Source: Pseudomonas sp. H1h (lineage in GTDB: Bacteria; Pseudomonadota; Gammaproteobacteria; Pseudomonadales; Pseudomonadaceae). Taken from it: a DNA stretch of 64,000 bases. The position numbers and the translations under genes were made by a program. Shown in pieces: positions 31,111 through 42,648 of this stretch. Each line of letters starts with the position of its first letter. Position 1 is the stretch's first letter. The stretch spans positions 1 to 64,000 of the forward strand of contig NZ_AYMJ01000005.1 in assembly GCF_000633255.1 (NCBI RefSeq), written 5' to 3'. Below the pieces are notes generated by a model. It was not told the DNA's origin. It saw only the letters and a program-made list of their open reading frames with translations, and did no database searches.

Positions 31111-32400
31111 TCAACCCTGCACGACGCAGGTGGCCAGGTGAGCGGCAAGCGCATCCCAGGCAATGCTTTGTTGTTCGCCCTGGCCACGCAGGGGTTTGAA
31201 ACCTACCACTTGCTGGGCCATTTCGTCGTCACCCAGGATCAGTGCGTACAGTGCACCGCTCTTGTCGGCTTTCTTGAACTGGCTTTTGAAGCTGCCGGCG
31301 CCGGCATTGACTTGCAGACGCAGGTTTGGAAGCTGGTCACGCACACGCTCGGCCAGGGCCAGACCGGCCAGTTCGGCCTGTTCGCCGAAAGCGCAGAGGT
31401 AGACGTCGACCTGACGGGAGATTTCTTCCGGGATCTGCTCCAGGGTTTCGAGCATCAACACCAGACGCTCGATGCCCATGGCGAAACCAACGCCAGTGGT
31501 CGGCTTGCCGCCCATCTGCTCGACCAGACCGTCGTAACGACCGCCCGCGCAGACAGTGCCCTGGGCACCGAGCTTGTCGGTAACCCATTCGAATACGGTT
31601 TTGCTGTAGTAATCGAGGCCGCGCACCAGTTTCGGGTTGAGCACGTACGGAATACCGACCGCGTCCAGGCGCGCCTTCAGACCTTCGAAGTGCGCACGGG
31701 ACTCGTCATCCAGGTAGTCAGCCATTTTCGGCGCATCGACCAGCACCGCTTGAGTGTCGGCATTTTTGGTGTCGAGTACACGCAACGGGTTGGTTTTCAG
31801 GCGACGCTGGCTGTCCTCGTCGAGCTTGTCGTGGTGCGCCGAGAGGTACTCGACCAGCGCTTCACGATAGCGACCCCGGGACTCGCTGGTGCCCAGGCTG
31901 TTGAGTTCGAGCTTGACCGCATCACGGATGCCCAGCTCGCCCCACAGGCGCCAGGTCATGATGATCAGCTCGGCGTCGATGTCCGGACCGTCGAGATTGA
32001 ATACTTCCAGACCGATCTGGTGGAACTGGCGATAACGGCCTTTCTGCGGACGCTCGTGACGGAACATCGGGCCGATGTACCAGAGCTTCTGAACCTGACC
32101 ACCGCCGGTGATGCCGTGTTCCAGCACCGCACGCACGCACGCCGCAGTGCCTTCCGGACGCAGGGTCAGGGAGTCGCCGTTGCGGTCTTCGAAGGTGTAC
32201 ATCTCTTTTTCGACGATGTCGGTCACTTCACCGATGGAGCGTTTGAACAGCTCGGTGAACTCGACGATCGGCATGCGGATCTGCTTGTAACCGTAGTTAT
32301 CCAGCAGACGTGCGACAGTACCCTCGAAATAACGCCACAGCGGGGTCTGTTCGGGCAGGATGTCGTTCATGCCACGAATGGCTTGCAGAGACTTGCTCAC
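31111..32400 (-). CDS. hisS: histidyl-tRNA synthetase
   Basis: Class II aminoacyl-tRNA synthetase of 429 residues that charges tRNA-His. It has the N-terminal IRGMNDILP block, motif 2 ([19 protein letters not shown]), the histidine-specific [14 protein letters not shown] motif, motif 3 ([11 protein letters not shown]), and an anticodon-binding C-terminal domain. It is in a tight row with ispG upstream and yfgM downstream, all on the minus strand. Confidence 0.97.
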   Translation of the reverse strand: MSKSLQAIRGMNDILPEQTPLWRYFEGTVARLLDNYGYKQIRMPIVEFTELFKRSIGEVTDIVEKEMYTFEDRNGDSLTLRPEGTAACVRAVLEHGITGGGQVQKLWYIGPMFRHERPQKGRYRQFHQIGLEVFNLDGPDIDAELIIMTWRLWGELGIRDAVKLELNSLGTSESRGRYREALVEYLSAHHDKLDEDSQRRLKTNPLRVLDTKNADTQAVLVDAPKMADYLDDESRAHFEGLKARLDAVGIPYVLNPKLVRGLDYYSKTVFEWVTDKLGAQGTVCAGGRYDGLVEQMGGKPTTGVGFAMGIERLVLMLETLEQIPEEISRQVDVYLCAFGEQAELAGLALAERVRDQLPNLRLQVNAGAGSFKSQFKKADKSGALYALILGDDEMAQQVVGFKPLRGQGEQQSIAWDALAAHLATCVVQG

Positions 32401-32436
32401 TTTAAATCCTTAAATTCGTTCGGCGCTTCAGTCAGG

Positions 32437-33546
32437 TCAGCCGCGTGCGATAACCGCTGCGTCAGCTTCGACCTTCTCGGCCGCTTTCTCGCGGATCAGC
32501 TTTTCCAGCTCGTCCACCAGATTGTCATTCGTCAGTTTCTGCGACGGCTTGCCGTCGATGTAAATCAGGTTTGGCGTGCCGCCGGTCAAGCCGATATGGG
32601 CTTCCTTGGCTTCGCCGGGGCCGTTGACCACACAACCGATAACCGCGACATCCAGCGGCACCAGCAGGTCTTCAAGGCGCCCTTCCAGCTCGTTCATGGT
32701 CTTGACCACATCGAAGTTCTGCCGCGAGCAGCTCGGGCAGGCGATGAAGTTGATGCCACGGGAACGCAGATGCAAAGACTTGAGAATGTCGTAACCGACC
32801 TTCACTTCCTCGACCGGGTCGGCCGCCAGCGAGATGCGGATAGTATCGCCAATCCCCTCGGCGAGCAGCATACCTAGGCCCACGGCGGATTTCACTGTGC
32901 CCGAACGCAAACCACCAGCTTCGGTGATGCCCAGGTGCAGCGGCTGGACGATTTCCTTGGCCAGCAAGCGGTAGGCTTCGACGGCCATGAACACGTCGGA
33001 GGCTTTCACGCTGACCTTGAAGTCCTGGAAATTCAGGCGCTCAAGGTGCTCGACGTGACGCAGCGCGGACTCGACCAGCGCAGCCGGCGTCGGCTCGCCG
33101 TACTTCTTCTGCAGATCCTTTTCCAGGGAACCGGCGTTGACGCCGATGCGGATCGGGATCCCGCGGTCACGGGCCGCATCGACCACGGCGCGCACACGGT
33201 CTTCGCGACCGATGTTGCCCGGGTTGATGCGCAGGCAGTCCACACCCAGTTCGGCGACGCGTAAAGCGATCTTGTAGTCGAAGTGGATGTCGGCAACCAG
33301 CGGCACCTTGACCAGTTGCTTGATCTTGCCGAACGCCTCGGCGGCGTCCATGTCCGGTACCGAAACGCGGACGATGTCGACACCGGCCGCTTCCAGACGA
33401 TTGATCTGGGCGACGGTGGCAGCGACATCATTGGTGTCGCTGTTGGTCATGCTCTGCACCGCGATAGGCGCATCGCCGCCGACAGGCACGTTACCGACCC
33501 AGATCTTGCGCGAAACGCGACGTTTGATTGGAGATTCGCCGTGCAT
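32437..33546 (-). CDS. ispG: 4-hydroxy-3-methylbut-2-enyl diphosphate synthase
   Basis: A 4Fe-4S enzyme (GcpE) of the MEP isoprenoid pathway that converts MEcPP to HMBPP. It has 369 residues: an N-terminal TIM barrel ([14 protein letters not shown]) and a C-terminal cluster domain with CPSC and GCVVNGPGE cysteines. Its cluster depends on the iron-sulfur machinery encoded further along in this window. The stop of rodZ lies three bases upstream of its start. Confidence 0.97.
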   Translation of the reverse strand: MHGESPIKRRVSRKIWVGNVPVGGDAPIAVQSMTNSDTNDVAATVAQINRLEAAGVDIVRVSVPDMDAAEAFGKIKQLVKVPLVADIHFDYKIALRVAELGVDCLRINPGNIGREDRVRAVVDAARDRGIPIRIGVNAGSLEKDLQKKYGEPTPAALVESALRHVEHLERLNFQDFKVSVKASDVFMAVEAYRLLAKEIVQPLHLGITEAGGLRSGTVKSAVGLGMLLAEGIGDTIRISLAADPVEEVKVGYDILKSLHLRSRGINFIACPSCSRQNFDVVKTMNELEGRLEDLLVPLDVAVIGCVVNGPGEAKEAHIGLTGGTPNLIYIDGKPSQKLTNDNLVDELEKLIREKAAEKVEADAAVIARG

Positions 33547-33549
33547 GAC

Positions 33550-34578
33550 TTATTGACCCAACTTCAGGCGAGCAGTCTCGCCACTGGTGAACGGAGCGAT
33601 ATCGACCGGCTGGCCGTTGTAGCTGACCTGTGCGGCGCGAGCCACACCCAGGCGTACCGCCAGTGGCGGCTTGCCGGAAACCGAGACGCTGTCGCCTTTA
33701 TGTTTCAGACCGCTGAACAACACCTTGCCGCGACCGTCGGTGACCTGTGCCCAGCAATCGGCGGTGAACTGCAGTTGCACCTGACCGTCGCCGGCAGCTG
33801 GAGCAGCTGCTTCTGCGGTTGGCGCAGCGGTGGCCGCAGCCACTGGCGCAGTCACGGTCGGTGCTGGAGTGGCCGGAACGTTCGGAGTCGGGGTAGCCGG
33901 GGTGGCGACAGCCGGGGCCGGGGTGTGAACCGGTGCAGCGGGCGTCGCGGCCGGAGCAGTGGCCGGAACGGCTGGCTCGGCGCCGGTCGCTTCAGCGGTA
34001 GTTTCCGACTGTGGCAGCGCCAGAGCGGTCGCGCCCTCGGTCTGGCCTTCGGCAACGGCCTGGTCTTCCGGCTCGTCGATCGGGTGAATCTGCGTGGTGC
34101 CGTCGGCGCCTTCGACTTCAACGTGCTCCGGGGCGAGGCTGGTCACGTCCTTGGTGCGCAGCGAGGTCTGATCCTGCCACCAGACGAAACCGCCGCCGAT
34201 GACCGCAATCAGCAACAACAGGCTGACGATCCGCAAAATGGTGTGGGAAACCCGCACAGGCTCTTCGATACGACCCAGCGCATGCACGTTGCTGCCCTGC
34301 GAGTCGGTGCCGGTGGATTGGTCGAATTGCTGAACCAGAACCGTCTGGTCCATGCCAAGCAATTTGGCATAAGCGCGAATGTAACCGCGAGCGAAGGTAT
34401 GCCCTGGCAACTTGTCGAAAGCGCCAGCTTCAAGATTGCTCAGGGAAGTCACGGTGAGGTTGAGCTTGAGGGCCACTTCGGCCAGCGACCAGCCATTGCT
34501 TTCGCGGGCCTGGCGCAAGGTCTCACCGGGATTAACGCGAGTCGCTGCTACAACTTCGGGATGCGCCGCTTTCATCAT
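33550..34578 (-). CDS. rodZ: cytoskeletal protein RodZ
   Basis: A bitopic inner-membrane protein of 342 residues that links MreB to the rod-shape wall synthesis complex. It has a cytoplasmic helix-turn-helix of the Xre type (GETLRQARESNGWSLAEVA), one membrane helix (ILRIVSLLLLIAVIGGGFVWW), a Pro/Ala/Thr-rich periplasmic linker, and a C-terminal DUF4115 beta domain (FTADCWAQVTDGRGKVLFSG). It overlaps pilW by four bases. Confidence 0.93.
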   Translation of the reverse strand: MMKAAHPEVVAATRVNPGETLRQARESNGWSLAEVALKLNLTVTSLSNLEAGAFDKLPGHTFARGYIRAYAKLLGMDQTVLVQQFDQSTGTDSQGSNVHALGRIEEPVRVSHTILRIVSLLLLIAVIGGGFVWWQDQTSLRTKDVTSLAPEHVEVEGADGTTQIHPIDEPEDQAVAEGQTEGATALALPQSETTAEATGAEPAVPATAPAATPAAPVHTPAPAVATPATPTPNVPATPAPTVTAPVAAATAAPTAEAAAPAAGDGQVQLQFTADCWAQVTDGRGKVLFSGLKHKGDSVSVSGKPPLAVRLGVARAAQVSYNGQPVDIAPFTSGETARLKLGQ

Positions 34579-35333
34579 TGCTCCGACAGGTATTGCTGAT
34601 ATTCCGGCGTACCGGGATAGAGTCGTTTTAATTGCAGGCCGTAACTGGCGGCCTTGTCGCGATCTTCAAACACTTTTGCCAGCCGAACGCCGAGCAATAG
34701 ACTACGTGCATTTTGCTCGGTTAGCAGGCTGAAACGGTCGTAATAGTCACGCGCGGGCACATAATGCCTGTCTTCGAAGGACAACTCAGCCATTTCCAGC
34801 AAAGCGCGCGGTTGTTGACGGTTCAGCCGCAGGGCTTTTTCCAGTTGCTGCTGCGCCAGTTCTCGCTGCCCGAGCTTTGCCGCGGTCATGCCGAGGTTCT
34901 CGAACACCCGCGAACGCTCAGGATACAGCGTATCGGCGGCGGCCTGTTCAAAACGCTCGTAGGCTTCCTTGTAACGCTGCTCTTCGTAGAGAAAACTGCC
35001 GTAATTGTTGAGGATGCGCGCATCGGCGGGACGGGAGGACAAGGCTTTGCGAAAGTGTTCGTCAGCCAGTTTGGGTTCCATTTCGGCCTGGAACACCAAT
35101 CCGAGGGCGGCGTTGGCATCAGGATCGGAACCGTCCAGCTCCAGCGCCTTCTTCAGTGGCACCTTGGCCCGCTCGGTCATCCCCTGCTGCAGGTATCCCA
35201 GCCCCAACTGCACGTAGGCAGCCCGCGCTTCATCGCGGCCCTTGCTGGTCTTCATCGGGTTGTAGTCACCCGACAGGACACAACCAGCACACAGGCTGGC
35301 CATCAGCAACAGCAGCGCAAAGCGCAGGGACAT
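34575..35333 (-). CDS. pilW: type IV pilus pilotin lipoprotein PilW/PilF
   Basis: An outer-membrane lipoprotein of 252 residues with lipobox LCAGC (Cys18) and about six tetratricopeptide repeats (for example YVQLGLGYLQQGMTERAKVPL and ANAALGLVFQAEMEPKLADEHF). The P. aeruginosa homologue PilF pilots the PilQ secretin to the outer membrane for type IV pili. The row rlmN-pilW-rodZ-ispG is conserved in pseudomonads. Confidence 0.92.
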   Translation of the reverse strand: MSLRFALLLLMASLCAGCVLSGDYNPMKTSKGRDEARAAYVQLGLGYLQQGMTERAKVPLKKALELDGSDPDANAALGLVFQAEMEPKLADEHFRKALSSRPADARILNNYGSFLYEEQRYKEAYERFEQAAADTLYPERSRVFENLGMTAAKLGQRELAQQQLEKALRLNRQQPRALLEMAELSFEDRHYVPARDYYDRFSLLTEQNARSLLLGVRLAKVFEDRDKAASYGLQLKRLYPGTPEYQQYLSEQ

Positions 35334-35345
35334 AGAGATCCTCTC

Positions 35346-36494
35346 TTAGTTAGTGTTCGCGGCGTTCTGTGCCAGATCGCTATCGGCGCTCAACTCGCGC
35401 ACGGCGATGTAACGTTCGCTGCGACGGGTGCGATCCAGCACCTGCCCTACCAATTGACCACATGCAGCGTCGATGTCTTCGCCACGGGTGGTGCGGACAG
35501 TGACGTTGAAACCGGCCTGATGCAACTGATCCTGGAACCGACGAATGGCGTTGTTGCTCGGCCGCTCGTACCCGGAATGCGGGAACGGGTTGAACGGAAT
35601 CAGGTTGATCTTGCACGGAATGTCTTTCAGCAGCGCGATCATTTCCACCGCGTGCTCAACCTTGTCGTTGATGTCCTTGAGCAAGGTGTACTCGATGGTC
35701 AGCACACGCTTCTCGCCAAGGGCGGACATGTAGCGCTGGCACGACTCGAGCAGCATCTTAAGCGGATACTTCTTGTTGATCGGCACCAATTGGTTACGCA
35801 ATGCGTCATTGGGTGCGTGCAGGGACAACGCCAGGGACACGTCGATGTGCTTGGCCAGCTCATCGATCATCGGCACCACACCCGACGTGGACAGGGTCAC
35901 GCGGCGCTTGGAGATCCCGTAGCCGAGGTCATCCATCATCAGATGCATCGCGGCGACGACGTTGTCGAAGTTCAGCAGCGGCTCACCCATGCCCATCATC
36001 ACCACGTTGGTGATGGCACGGTCGACGGTTGCCGGGACGCTGCCGAAAGATTTGTTGGCAATCCACACCTGACCGATGACTTCGGCGGCGGTGAGGTTGC
36101 TATTGAAGCCTTGCTTGCCGGTGGAGCAGAAACTGCAATCCAGGGCACAGCCTGCCTGGGACGAAACGCACAGAGTGCCGCGTTTGCCCTGGGGAATGTA
36201 CACGGTCTCGACGCAGCTGCCGGATGCCACGCGCACCACCCACTTACGGGTGCCGTCGCTGGAGATGTCCTCGCTGACGACTTCGGGACCACGGACCTCG
36301 GCAATAGCCTTGAGCTTGTCGCGCAAGGCCTTGCTGACGTTCGTCATGGCGTCGAAATCATCGACGCCAAAGTGGTGAATCCATTTCATTACCTGACCGG
36401 CACGGAAACGCTTCTCCCCGATCGAGTCGAAGAATTTTTCCATTTCCTGTTGAGTCAGACCCAGCAGGTTGGTTTTTACAGTCGATGTAGTCAT
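35346..36494 (-). CDS. rlmN: dual-specificity RNA methyltransferase RlmN
   Basis: A radical-SAM enzyme of 382 residues that methylates C2 of adenosine-2503 in 23S rRNA and adenosine-37 in some tRNAs. The cluster motif [11 protein letters not shown] (CxxxCxxC) follows [15 protein letters not shown] and the C-terminal [13 protein letters not shown], which bears the second catalytic cysteine, are present. It lies 28 bases downstream of ndk. Confidence 0.97.
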   Translation of the reverse strand: MTTSTVKTNLLGLTQQEMEKFFDSIGEKRFRAGQVMKWIHHFGVDDFDAMTNVSKALRDKLKAIAEVRGPEVVSEDISSDGTRKWVVRVASGSCVETVYIPQGKRGTLCVSSQAGCALDCSFCSTGKQGFNSNLTAAEVIGQVWIANKSFGSVPATVDRAITNVVMMGMGEPLLNFDNVVAAMHLMMDDLGYGISKRRVTLSTSGVVPMIDELAKHIDVSLALSLHAPNDALRNQLVPINKKYPLKMLLESCQRYMSALGEKRVLTIEYTLLKDINDKVEHAVEMIALLKDIPCKINLIPFNPFPHSGYERPSNNAIRRFQDQLHQAGFNVTVRTTRGEDIDAACGQLVGQVLDRTRRSERYIAVRELSADSDLAQNAANTN

Positions 36495-36522
36495 GGATTC
36501 ACCTTCACTCTTAAGCCAATGC

Positions 36523-36948
36523 TTAGCGAGTGGTTACTTCAGTAGCTGCGAAGAAGTACGAGATTTCACGAGCAGCTGCGGCTTCGGAGTCCGAACCGTG
36601 AACAGCGTTGGCGTCGATGGAATCAGCGAAGTCAGCGCGGATGGTGCCGGCAGCAGCTTCTTTAGGGTTGGTAGCGCCCATCAGCTCACGGTTCAGAGCG
36701 ATAGCGTTTTCGCCTTCCAGAACCTGAACAACAACAGGACCGGAGATCATGAAAGCAACCAGGTCGCCGAAGAAACCACGAGCGCTGTGCTCAGCGTAGA
36801 AGCCTTCAGCTTCAGCTTTGGACAGTTGCTTCAGTTTCGAAGCTACAACGCGCAGGCCTGCTTTTTCGAAACGAGTGGTGATCTCGCCGATGACGTTTTT
36901 TGCAACAGCGTCAGGCTTGATGATGGAGAAAGTACGTTGAACAGCCAT
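36523..36948 (-). CDS. ndk: nucleoside diphosphate kinase
   Basis: A 141-residue enzyme that transfers the gamma phosphate of ATP to other nucleoside diphosphates through a phospho-histidine. The active-site His lies in NAVHGSDS near residue 117. The N-terminus [12 protein letters not shown] is typical. It is the first gene of the ndk-rlmN-pilW-rodZ-ispG row, with a possible promoter in the hairpin region upstream. Confidence 0.97.
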   Translation of the reverse strand: MAVQRTFSIIKPDAVAKNVIGEITTRFEKAGLRVVASKLKQLSKAEAEGFYAEHSARGFFGDLVAFMISGPVVVQVLEGENAIALNRELMGATNPKEAAAGTIRADFADSIDANAVHGSDSEAAAAREISYFFAATEVTTR

Positions 36949-36980
36949 GGTGTAACTCCAGAAACGGTAATTTGCGAAAA

Positions 36981-37007
36981 ATTAAACCCGCGAATTATAC
37001 GCGGGTT
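36981..37007 (-). terminator. terminator of the isc operon
   Basis: On the minus strand AACCCGCG and CGCGGGTT pair around a 7-base loop, followed by TAATTTTT. The loop includes TATAAT, so it may also hold the -10 box of ndk. Confidence 0.65.
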
Positions 37008-37036
37008 CTTGGGTATTGCCTAACCTGCGGGGACGA

Positions 37037-37237
37037 TCAGTCCAATTCTTCGGCCCAAAGTGTCTGAACCGCCTCCAACACCTTCTCGCCAACACGACCA
37101 GAGGTATTGTCGAAATCCGGCAGCTCTTTGATCCATTGCTGCAGATCGACGAAATTGACAGAAAACGGATCTACACCCGGCTTGGCTTCGGCCAACTCTT
37201 CTGCAATGCGTTGAACATCATTCCAACCGTAGCTCAT
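37037..37237 (-). CDS. iscX: Fe-S assembly protein IscX
   Basis: A small acidic adaptor of 66 residues that binds IscS and iron and tunes cluster assembly. The N-terminal WNDVQRIAEELAE and the central DPFSVNFVDLQQWI are the family signature. It is the last gene of the isc operon, 14 bases after fdx. Confidence 0.93.
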   Translation of the reverse strand: MSYGWNDVQRIAEELAEAKPGVDPFSVNFVDLQQWIKELPDFDNTSGRVGEKVLEAVQTLWAEELD

Positions 37238-37251
37238 GACAGTCTTACCAG

Positions 37252-37593
37252 TCAGTGCGGCGCTTCAGCCGCATGGTTAAGCGAATATTTCGGAATCTCG
37301 ACGGTAATGTCTTCTTCACCGACGATCGCCTGACAGGCCAGGCGCGATTGCGCTTCCAGGCCCCAGGCACGGTCGAGGAAGTCTTCTTCCAGCTCGTCAG
37401 CCTCTTCCAGCGAGTCGAAACCCTCGCGAATGATGCAGTGGCAAGTGGTGCAGGCGCAAACGCCGCCACAGGCACTTTCCATTTCGATGTGGTGTTCGTG
37501 AGCCAGTTCGAGAATCGAGGTGCCGGGTGCAGCCTCGACCACCATGCCTTCAGGGCAGAACTTCTCGTGAGGCAGAAAAATGACCTGCGGCAT
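37252..37593 (-). CDS. fdx: 2Fe-2S ferredoxin, isc type
   Basis: A 113-residue adrenodoxin-like ferredoxin that supplies electrons for Fe-S cluster assembly. The cluster cysteines are in the ACGGVCACTTCHC stretch plus a later Cys in RLACQAIVG. I chose ATG 37593 (MPQVIFLPH); it overlaps the hscA stop as TGATG. Confidence 0.95.
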   Translation of the reverse strand: MPQVIFLPHEKFCPEGMVVEAAPGTSILELAHEHHIEMESACGGVCACTTCHCIIREGFDSLEEADELEEDFLDRAWGLEAQSRLACQAIVGEEDITVEIPKYSLNHAAEAPH

Positions 37594-39458
37594 CAAATAT
37601 CCTCGATTTCATTCAGGTTGCGCCCCGACAGAGCGGCTTTCACCGTCAGATCCATGCGGCGGGCAGCAAAAGCATCGGTCACTTGCGACAGACGCTTGGT
37701 CTGCTGCTCGATGGCATAACCATCAGTGCCTTTCATCAGTTCAGTGAGTTCCTGCACCTGCAGGTCGATGACCATGCGCTCTTCGGCGTCGAGCAAACGC
37801 TCGCCATCAGCCTCCAGAGCGCCCTGCACCGCTTCGATCAGGCGCTGGGCATCGACTTGTTGTTCACGCAGAACCCGAGCGACCTTGTCGTCGTTGGCGT
37901 GCTGGAACGAATCTTTCAGCATCCTGGCGATTTCGCCGTCGGTCAGACCATAGGACGGCTTGACCTGAATGCTCGCCTCAACGCCCGAACCCAATTCACG
38001 GGCAGACACGCTGAGCAGACCGTCGGCATCGACCTGGAAGGTCACGCGAATCTTCGCCGCGCCGGCCACCATCGCTGGAATTCCGCGCAGTTCGAAGCGT
38101 GCCAGAGAGCGGCAATCGCTGATCAGCTCGCGCTCGCCCTGCAACACGTGGATCGCCATGGCCGACTGGCCGTCTTTATAAGTAGTGAAGTCCTGAGCGC
38201 GGGCGACCGGGATGGTGGTGTTGCGTGGAATCACCTTTTCCATCAGCCCGCCCATGGTTTCCAGCCCCAGGGACAACGGAATCACGTCGAGCAGCAGCAG
38301 TTCGCCACCATCGCGCTTGTTGCCAGCCAGCGTATCGGCCTGGATCGCGGCCCCGATGGCCACCACTTGATCCGGGTCGATTTCAGTCAATGGCTGACGA
38401 CCGAAGGCTTCGGCGACTGCTTCGCGAACACGTGGCACGCGGGTCGAACCACCCACCATGACCACCGCGTGCACGTCTTCCAGTTCAATACCGGAATCAC
38501 GTACGGCGCGGCGACAGGCTTTCAGGCTGCGCGCGACCATCGGCTCGATCAGTGCATCGAAGGCTTCGCGGGTCAACTGCGCTTTCCAGTCACCGTAGGC
38601 GACTTCCACGCTGTCCATGTCGGTCAGGGCTTCTTTGGCCGCGCAGGCGGTTTGCAGCAAATTGCGTTGTGCGCCCGGGTCGAGGTCGGCAGACAGACCC
38701 GCGCTGTCGATGATCCAGCTGGCAATCGCGTGATCGAAGTCGTCGCCGCCCAGCGCACTATCGCCGCCAGTGGCCAGGACTTCGAAAACACCACCCGTCA
38801 GACGCAGAATCGAAATATCGAACGTACCGCCGCCCAGATCGTAAATCGCGACCAGGCCTTCGGCATGTTGATCCAGACCATAAGCCACGGCGGCGGCGGT
38901 TGGCTCGTTGAGCAGACGCAGCACGTTCAGACCCGCGAGCTTTGCCGCATCCTTGGTGGCCTGACGCTGAGCGTCATCGAAATAGGCTGGAACAGTGATC
39001 ACCGCGCCAACCAGCTCGCCACCCAACGTCGCTTCAGCACGCTGACGCAGCACCTTGAGGATATCGGCGGAGACTTCGACCGGACTTTTCGGACCCTGCA
39101 CGGTGTCGATGAACGGCATGTGCGATTCGCCGCCGACAAAGCGGTACGGCAGTTGCTCGCCCAACTGCTTGACGTCGGACAGACCACGGCCCATCAGGCG
39201 TTTGACCGACAGCACAGTGTTCAAGGGATCGGAGGACGCAGCCAGCTTGGCCGACTCGCCAACCTCGACGCGATCGGCGTGATAACGCACGGCGGACGGC
39301 AGGATGACCTGCCCGTCAGCGTCGGCCAGCGGCTCGGAAAGACCACTGCGCAACGCAGCGACCAGCGAATTGGTAGTGCCCAAGTCGATCCCCACAGCCA
39401 GACGACGCTGGTGCGGTTGAGGACTTTGGCCGGGTTCGGCGATCTGCAGTAGGGCCAT
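37593..39458 (-). CDS. hscA: Fe-S cluster chaperone HscA
   Basis: An Hsp70-family ATPase of 621 residues that, with HscB, moves clusters from IscU to apo-proteins. Its nucleotide-binding signatures are [19 protein letters not shown] and [12 protein letters not shown]. The substrate-binding domain follows from about residue 390, and the protein lacks the long DnaK-type C-terminal tail. It lies between hscB and fdx. Confidence 0.97.
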   Translation of the reverse strand: MALLQIAEPGQSPQPHQRRLAVGIDLGTTNSLVAALRSGLSEPLADADGQVILPSAVRYHADRVEVGESAKLAASSDPLNTVLSVKRLMGRGLSDVKQLGEQLPYRFVGGESHMPFIDTVQGPKSPVEVSADILKVLRQRAEATLGGELVGAVITVPAYFDDAQRQATKDAAKLAGLNVLRLLNEPTAAAVAYGLDQHAEGLVAIYDLGGGTFDISILRLTGGVFEVLATGGDSALGGDDFDHAIASWIIDSAGLSADLDPGAQRNLLQTACAAKEALTDMDSVEVAYGDWKAQLTREAFDALIEPMVARSLKACRRAVRDSGIELEDVHAVVMVGGSTRVPRVREAVAEAFGRQPLTEIDPDQVVAIGAAIQADTLAGNKRDGGELLLLDVIPLSLGLETMGGLMEKVIPRNTTIPVARAQDFTTYKDGQSAMAIHVLQGERELISDCRSLARFELRGIPAMVAGAAKIRVTFQVDADGLLSVSARELGSGVEASIQVKPSYGLTDGEIARMLKDSFQHANDDKVARVLREQQVDAQRLIEAVQGALEADGERLLDAEERMVIDLQVQELTELMKGTDGYAIEQQTKRLSQVTDAFAARRMDLTVKAALSGRNLNEIEDI

Positions 39459-39509
39459 CGTGATCAGGACTTATCTGTATATCAGGCGTGCGACCGGAGC
39501 GGCACTGGG

Positions 39510-40031
39510 TTAATCGTCGAGGCGCTCTTCTAACTGGCGCACTTCGTAGGTGAGCTTGTCGAGGAACTGCATGCGCCGCATCAGGCGTTCGGCCTGTTCG
39601 CGTTGCGCCGCATCATCCCAACAGGCTGCGAAGCTTTCGTTCAATTGTTCCTGAGCGACTTTCAAGCGACGCTTGAACACCGCGACACCGTCGATATCGG
39701 CGCTGTCCTGGAGGTCTTCGAGCTCTTCGCGCCACTGCATCTGCTGCAGAAGGAACTCGGGGTCATGGACCGTGACTTCCATCGGCACTTCATGCCCGCT
39801 GATGTTCAGCAGGTAGCGTGCACGCTGCGCCGGGCTCTTGAGCGTCTGGTAGGCGTCGTTGAGCCGCGCAGACTGCTCGAGTGCCGCCCGCTGCTCACGC
39901 TCGGGGGCGTCGGCAAAGCGGTCAGGATGAACACCGCGCGCCAACTCACGATAGCGCGTGGCTAACTGCTCGAGATCCAGACGGAAACTCGGTTGCAGCT
40001 CGAATAATGCGAAATGACAAGGAATACCCAC
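39510..40031 (-). CDS. hscB: Fe-S co-chaperone HscB
   Basis: A J-domain protein of 173 residues that brings IscU to HscA and stimulates its ATPase. The J-domain has the HPD tripeptide (GVHPDRFAD), and the C-terminal three-helix bundle binds IscU. I chose GTG 40031, giving the usual N-terminus [11 protein letters not shown]; the longer frame has a basic, unconserved extension into iscA. Confidence 0.94.
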   Translation of the reverse strand: MGIPCHFALFELQPSFRLDLEQLATRYRELARGVHPDRFADAPEREQRAALEQSARLNDAYQTLKSPAQRARYLLNISGHEVPMEVTVHDPEFLLQQMQWREELEDLQDSADIDGVAVFKRRLKVAQEQLNESFAACWDDAAQREQAERLMRRMQFLDKLTYEVRQLEERLDD

Positions 40032-40039
40032 GACAAGCC

Positions 40040-40363
40040 TCAGATGTTGAAGCTTTCGCCGCAGCCACATTCACCGCGTACGTTGGGGTTGTTGAACTTG
40101 AAGCCTTCGTTCAACCCTTCCTTGACGAAATCGAGTTCGGTGCCGTCCAGGTAGGCCAGGCTTTTCGGGTCGATGATCACTTTCTCGCCGTGACTTTCGA
40201 ACACCTGATCCTCTGCAACCACCTCGTCGACAAACTCCAGCACGTAGGCAAGGCCGGAACAGCCTGTGGTGCGAACACCCAGACGAATCCCTTCACCTTT
40301 GCCGCGCCCGTCGAGGGAGCGTCGCACGTGTCGAGCAGCCGCTTCTGTCATGCTGATAGCCAT
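40040..40363 (-). CDS. iscA: A-type Fe-S carrier IscA
   Basis: A 107-residue cluster carrier. The three conserved cysteines are in TTGCSGLAY and the C-terminal GECGCGESF. It starts [17 protein letters not shown] and lies between iscU and hscB. Confidence 0.96.
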   Translation of the reverse strand: MAISMTEAAARHVRRSLDGRGKGEGIRLGVRTTGCSGLAYVLEFVDEVVAEDQVFESHGEKVIIDPKSLAYLDGTELDFVKEGLNEGFKFNNPNVRGECGCGESFNI

Positions 40364-40391
40364 CGTTGACTCCTTACTCGTCGCGCAATGC

Positions 40392-40778
40392 TTAGATCAA
40401 GCCTTTCTTCTGCTTGTAGTCGCGAACGGCCGCCTTGATGGCGTCTTCAGCGAGTACCGAGCAGTGGATTTTCACTGGCGGAAGGGCCAGTTCTTCGGCC
40501 AGCTGAGTGTTCTTGATGGTCTCGGCTTCGTCCAGGGTCTTGCCCTTCATCCACTCGGTGGCGAGGGAGCTGGAAGCAATGGCCGAACCGCAGCCGTAGG
40601 TCTTGAACTTGGCGTCTTCGATAACGCCCTGGTCGTTGACCTTGATCTGCAGACGCATCACGTCGCCGCACGCCGGAGCGCCGACCATGCCGGTGCCGAC
40701 ATCCGGGTCTTCCGCGTTCATCTTGCCGACGTTGCGCGGGTTTTCGTAGTGGTCGATGACCTTTTCACTGTAAGCCAT
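40392..40778 (-). CDS. iscU: Fe-S scaffold IscU
   Basis: The scaffold on which clusters are built, 128 residues. The cluster ligands are Cys in APACGDVM with its Asp, Cys in [11 protein letters not shown], and His-Cys in [11 protein letters not shown]. The HscA recognition motif of the LPPVK type appears as ALPPVKIHC. Confidence 0.97.
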   Translation of the reverse strand: MAYSEKVIDHYENPRNVGKMNAEDPDVGTGMVGAPACGDVMRLQIKVNDQGVIEDAKFKTYGCGSAIASSSLATEWMKGKTLDEAETIKNTQLAEELALPPVKIHCSVLAEDAIKAAVRDYKQKKGLI

Positions 40779-40862
40779 GGTGCTTAATCCTCACTCATCA
40801 GAGAGTCGCTCTTTAAGCCCCGGAACCGGAAGTTCACAGGGCTGGTTCGCGGCGACTTGAAA

Positions 40863-42077
40863 TCAGTGTGCCGCCCACTCGATTTTCGAAATGTCGACAC
40901 CGTCTTTGTACATATCCCACAGCGGCGACAGAGCGCGCAGCTTGGTAACGGCCTCGCAGACTTTCTGCGCGGCGTAGTCGATTTCTTCTTCGGTAGTGAA
41001 ACGGCCGAAGGTGAAACGGATCGAGCTGTGTGCCAGTTCGTCGTTGCGGCCCAGGGCGCGCAGTACGTACGAAGGCTCCAGGGAGGCAGAAGTGCACGCC
41101 GAACCGGACGATACCGCCAGATCCTTGAGGGCCATGATCAGCGACTCGCCTTCAACGTAGTTGAAGCTCAGGTTCAGGTTGTGCGGAACGCGGGCGGTCA
41201 GGCTGCCGTTGACGTACAGCTCTTCCAGGTGCTCGACCTGCTTGAAGAAACGGTCGCTCAGGGCCTTGATGCGCACGTTTTCGGCAGCCATGTCTTCCTT
41301 GGCTACACGGAACGCTTCGCCCATGCCGACGATCTGGTGGGTCGCCAGGGTGCCGGAGCGCATGCCACGCTCGTGACCGCCGCCGTGCATGGTCGCTTCG
41401 ATGCGCACACGCGGCTTGCGGCTGACGTACAGCGCGCCGATGCCTTTAGGGCCATAAGTCTTGTGGGCGGAGAACGACATCATGTCGACTTTCAGCTTCT
41501 GCAGGTCGATCTCGACCTTGCCAGTGGACTGAGCCGCGTCGACATGGAGCAGAACGCCCTTGGAGCGGGTCAGTTCGCCTATGGCAGCGATGTCGTTGAT
41601 GGTGCCGATTTCGTTGTTCACGTGCATGACCGACACCAGGATGGTGTCTTCGCGCAGTGCCGCTTCGATCATGGCTGGAGTGATCAGGCCATCTTCGGTC
41701 GGCTCAAGGTAAGTCACTTCGAAACCTTCGCGCTCCAGTTGGCGCATAGTGTCGAGGACGGCCTTGTGTTCGATCTTGCTGGTGATCAGGTGCTTGCCCT
41801 TGGAGCCATAGAAATGCGCAGCACCCTTGATTGCCAGGTTGTCGGATTCGGTGGCACCGGAGGTCCAGACGATTTCACGCGGGTCGGCGTTGACCAGATC
41901 GGCCACCTGACGACGAGCGTTTTCGACGGACTCTTCAGCCTTCCAGCCGAACACGTGGGAACGGGACGCCGGGTTACCGAAGTTTCCGTCGACCAGCAGG
42001 CATTCACTCATCTTTTGCGCAACGCGCGGATCGACCGGGGTGGTCGCAGAGTAATCAAGGTAAATCGGCAATTTCAT
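40863..42077 (-). CDS. iscS: cysteine desulfurase IscS
   Basis: A PLP enzyme of 404 residues that takes sulfur from cysteine for clusters and thiolated tRNA. The PLP lysine lies in [12 protein letters not shown], and the mobile persulfide cysteine in [13 protein letters not shown]. It lies 47 bases after iscR. The 84-base gap to iscU can fold into a stem with arms GTCGC/GCGAC and AGCCC/GGGCT, perhaps affecting mRNA processing. Confidence 0.97.
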   Translation of the reverse strand: MKLPIYLDYSATTPVDPRVAQKMSECLLVDGNFGNPASRSHVFGWKAEESVENARRQVADLVNADPREIVWTSGATESDNLAIKGAAHFYGSKGKHLITSKIEHKAVLDTMRQLEREGFEVTYLEPTEDGLITPAMIEAALREDTILVSVMHVNNEIGTINDIAAIGELTRSKGVLLHVDAAQSTGKVEIDLQKLKVDMMSFSAHKTYGPKGIGALYVSRKPRVRIEATMHGGGHERGMRSGTLATHQIVGMGEAFRVAKEDMAAENVRIKALSDRFFKQVEHLEELYVNGSLTARVPHNLNLSFNYVEGESLIMALKDLAVSSGSACTSASLEPSYVLRALGRNDELAHSSIRFTFGRFTTEEEIDYAAQKVCEAVTKLRALSPLWDMYKDGVDISKIEWAAH

Positions 42078-42124
42078 GGACTATCTCCTAAATCAGGGCT
42101 GGCGTTCCGCTAGCTCTTCGGCTG

Positions 42125-42616
42125 TCATTCGACGGCGGACGCTTCAATCTTGTCCAGGCGTGGCGCCTTGCTGTTGCAACGGCGCTGGTCCTGACGCTGG
42201 GCTACTTCTTGCACCTCACGGCGAGTCACAAGATCAGCCAAGCTGATACCACTTAGAAATTCGTGAATCTGCAGGCTCAGGTCGCACCACAAGTGGTGAG
42301 TCAGGCAGGTATCACCGGAATGGCAATCGCCCTGACCCTGGCATTTGGTCGCATCGACCGATTCGTTGACCGCATCGATCACCTGAGCCACCTGGATGCC
42401 CTGCATGTCGCGGGACAGCTGATAACCACCGCCTGGACCGCGAACACTGGAAACCAGGTTACTGCGGCGCAGCTTGGCGAAAAGCTGTTCGAGATAGGAC
42501 AGGGAGATGCCTTGGCGCTCGGAGATATCGGCCAGGGACACCGGCCCGTGCTGCGCGTGCAACGCCAGGTCAAGCATGGCGGTCACGGCGTATCGGCCTT
42601 TTGTAGTCAGTCGCAT
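42125..42616 (-). CDS. iscR: Fe-S cluster-sensing regulator IscR
   Basis: An Rrf2-family repressor of 163 residues. The winged helix ([14 protein letters not shown]) is followed by the cluster ligands in [13 protein letters not shown]. With a 2Fe-2S cluster it represses the isc operon. I chose ATG 42616 (MRLTTKGRY). It is the first gene of the operon and has its own type 1 binding site overlapping the promoter. Confidence 0.96.
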   Translation of the reverse strand: MRLTTKGRYAVTAMLDLALHAQHGPVSLADISERQGISLSYLEQLFAKLRRSNLVSSVRGPGGGYQLSRDMQGIQVAQVIDAVNESVDATKCQGQGDCHSGDTCLTHHLWCDLSLQIHEFLSGISLADLVTRREVQEVAQRQDQRRCNSKAPRLDKIEASAVE

Positions 42617-42648
42617 GGACAATTACCACGGAGTTCGGAATGGGCGGG

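Noticed and set aside
37037..42616. Missing isc genes or a split operon
   Set aside because: All eight genes (iscR, S, U, A, hscB, hscA, fdx, iscX) are present in order and intact.
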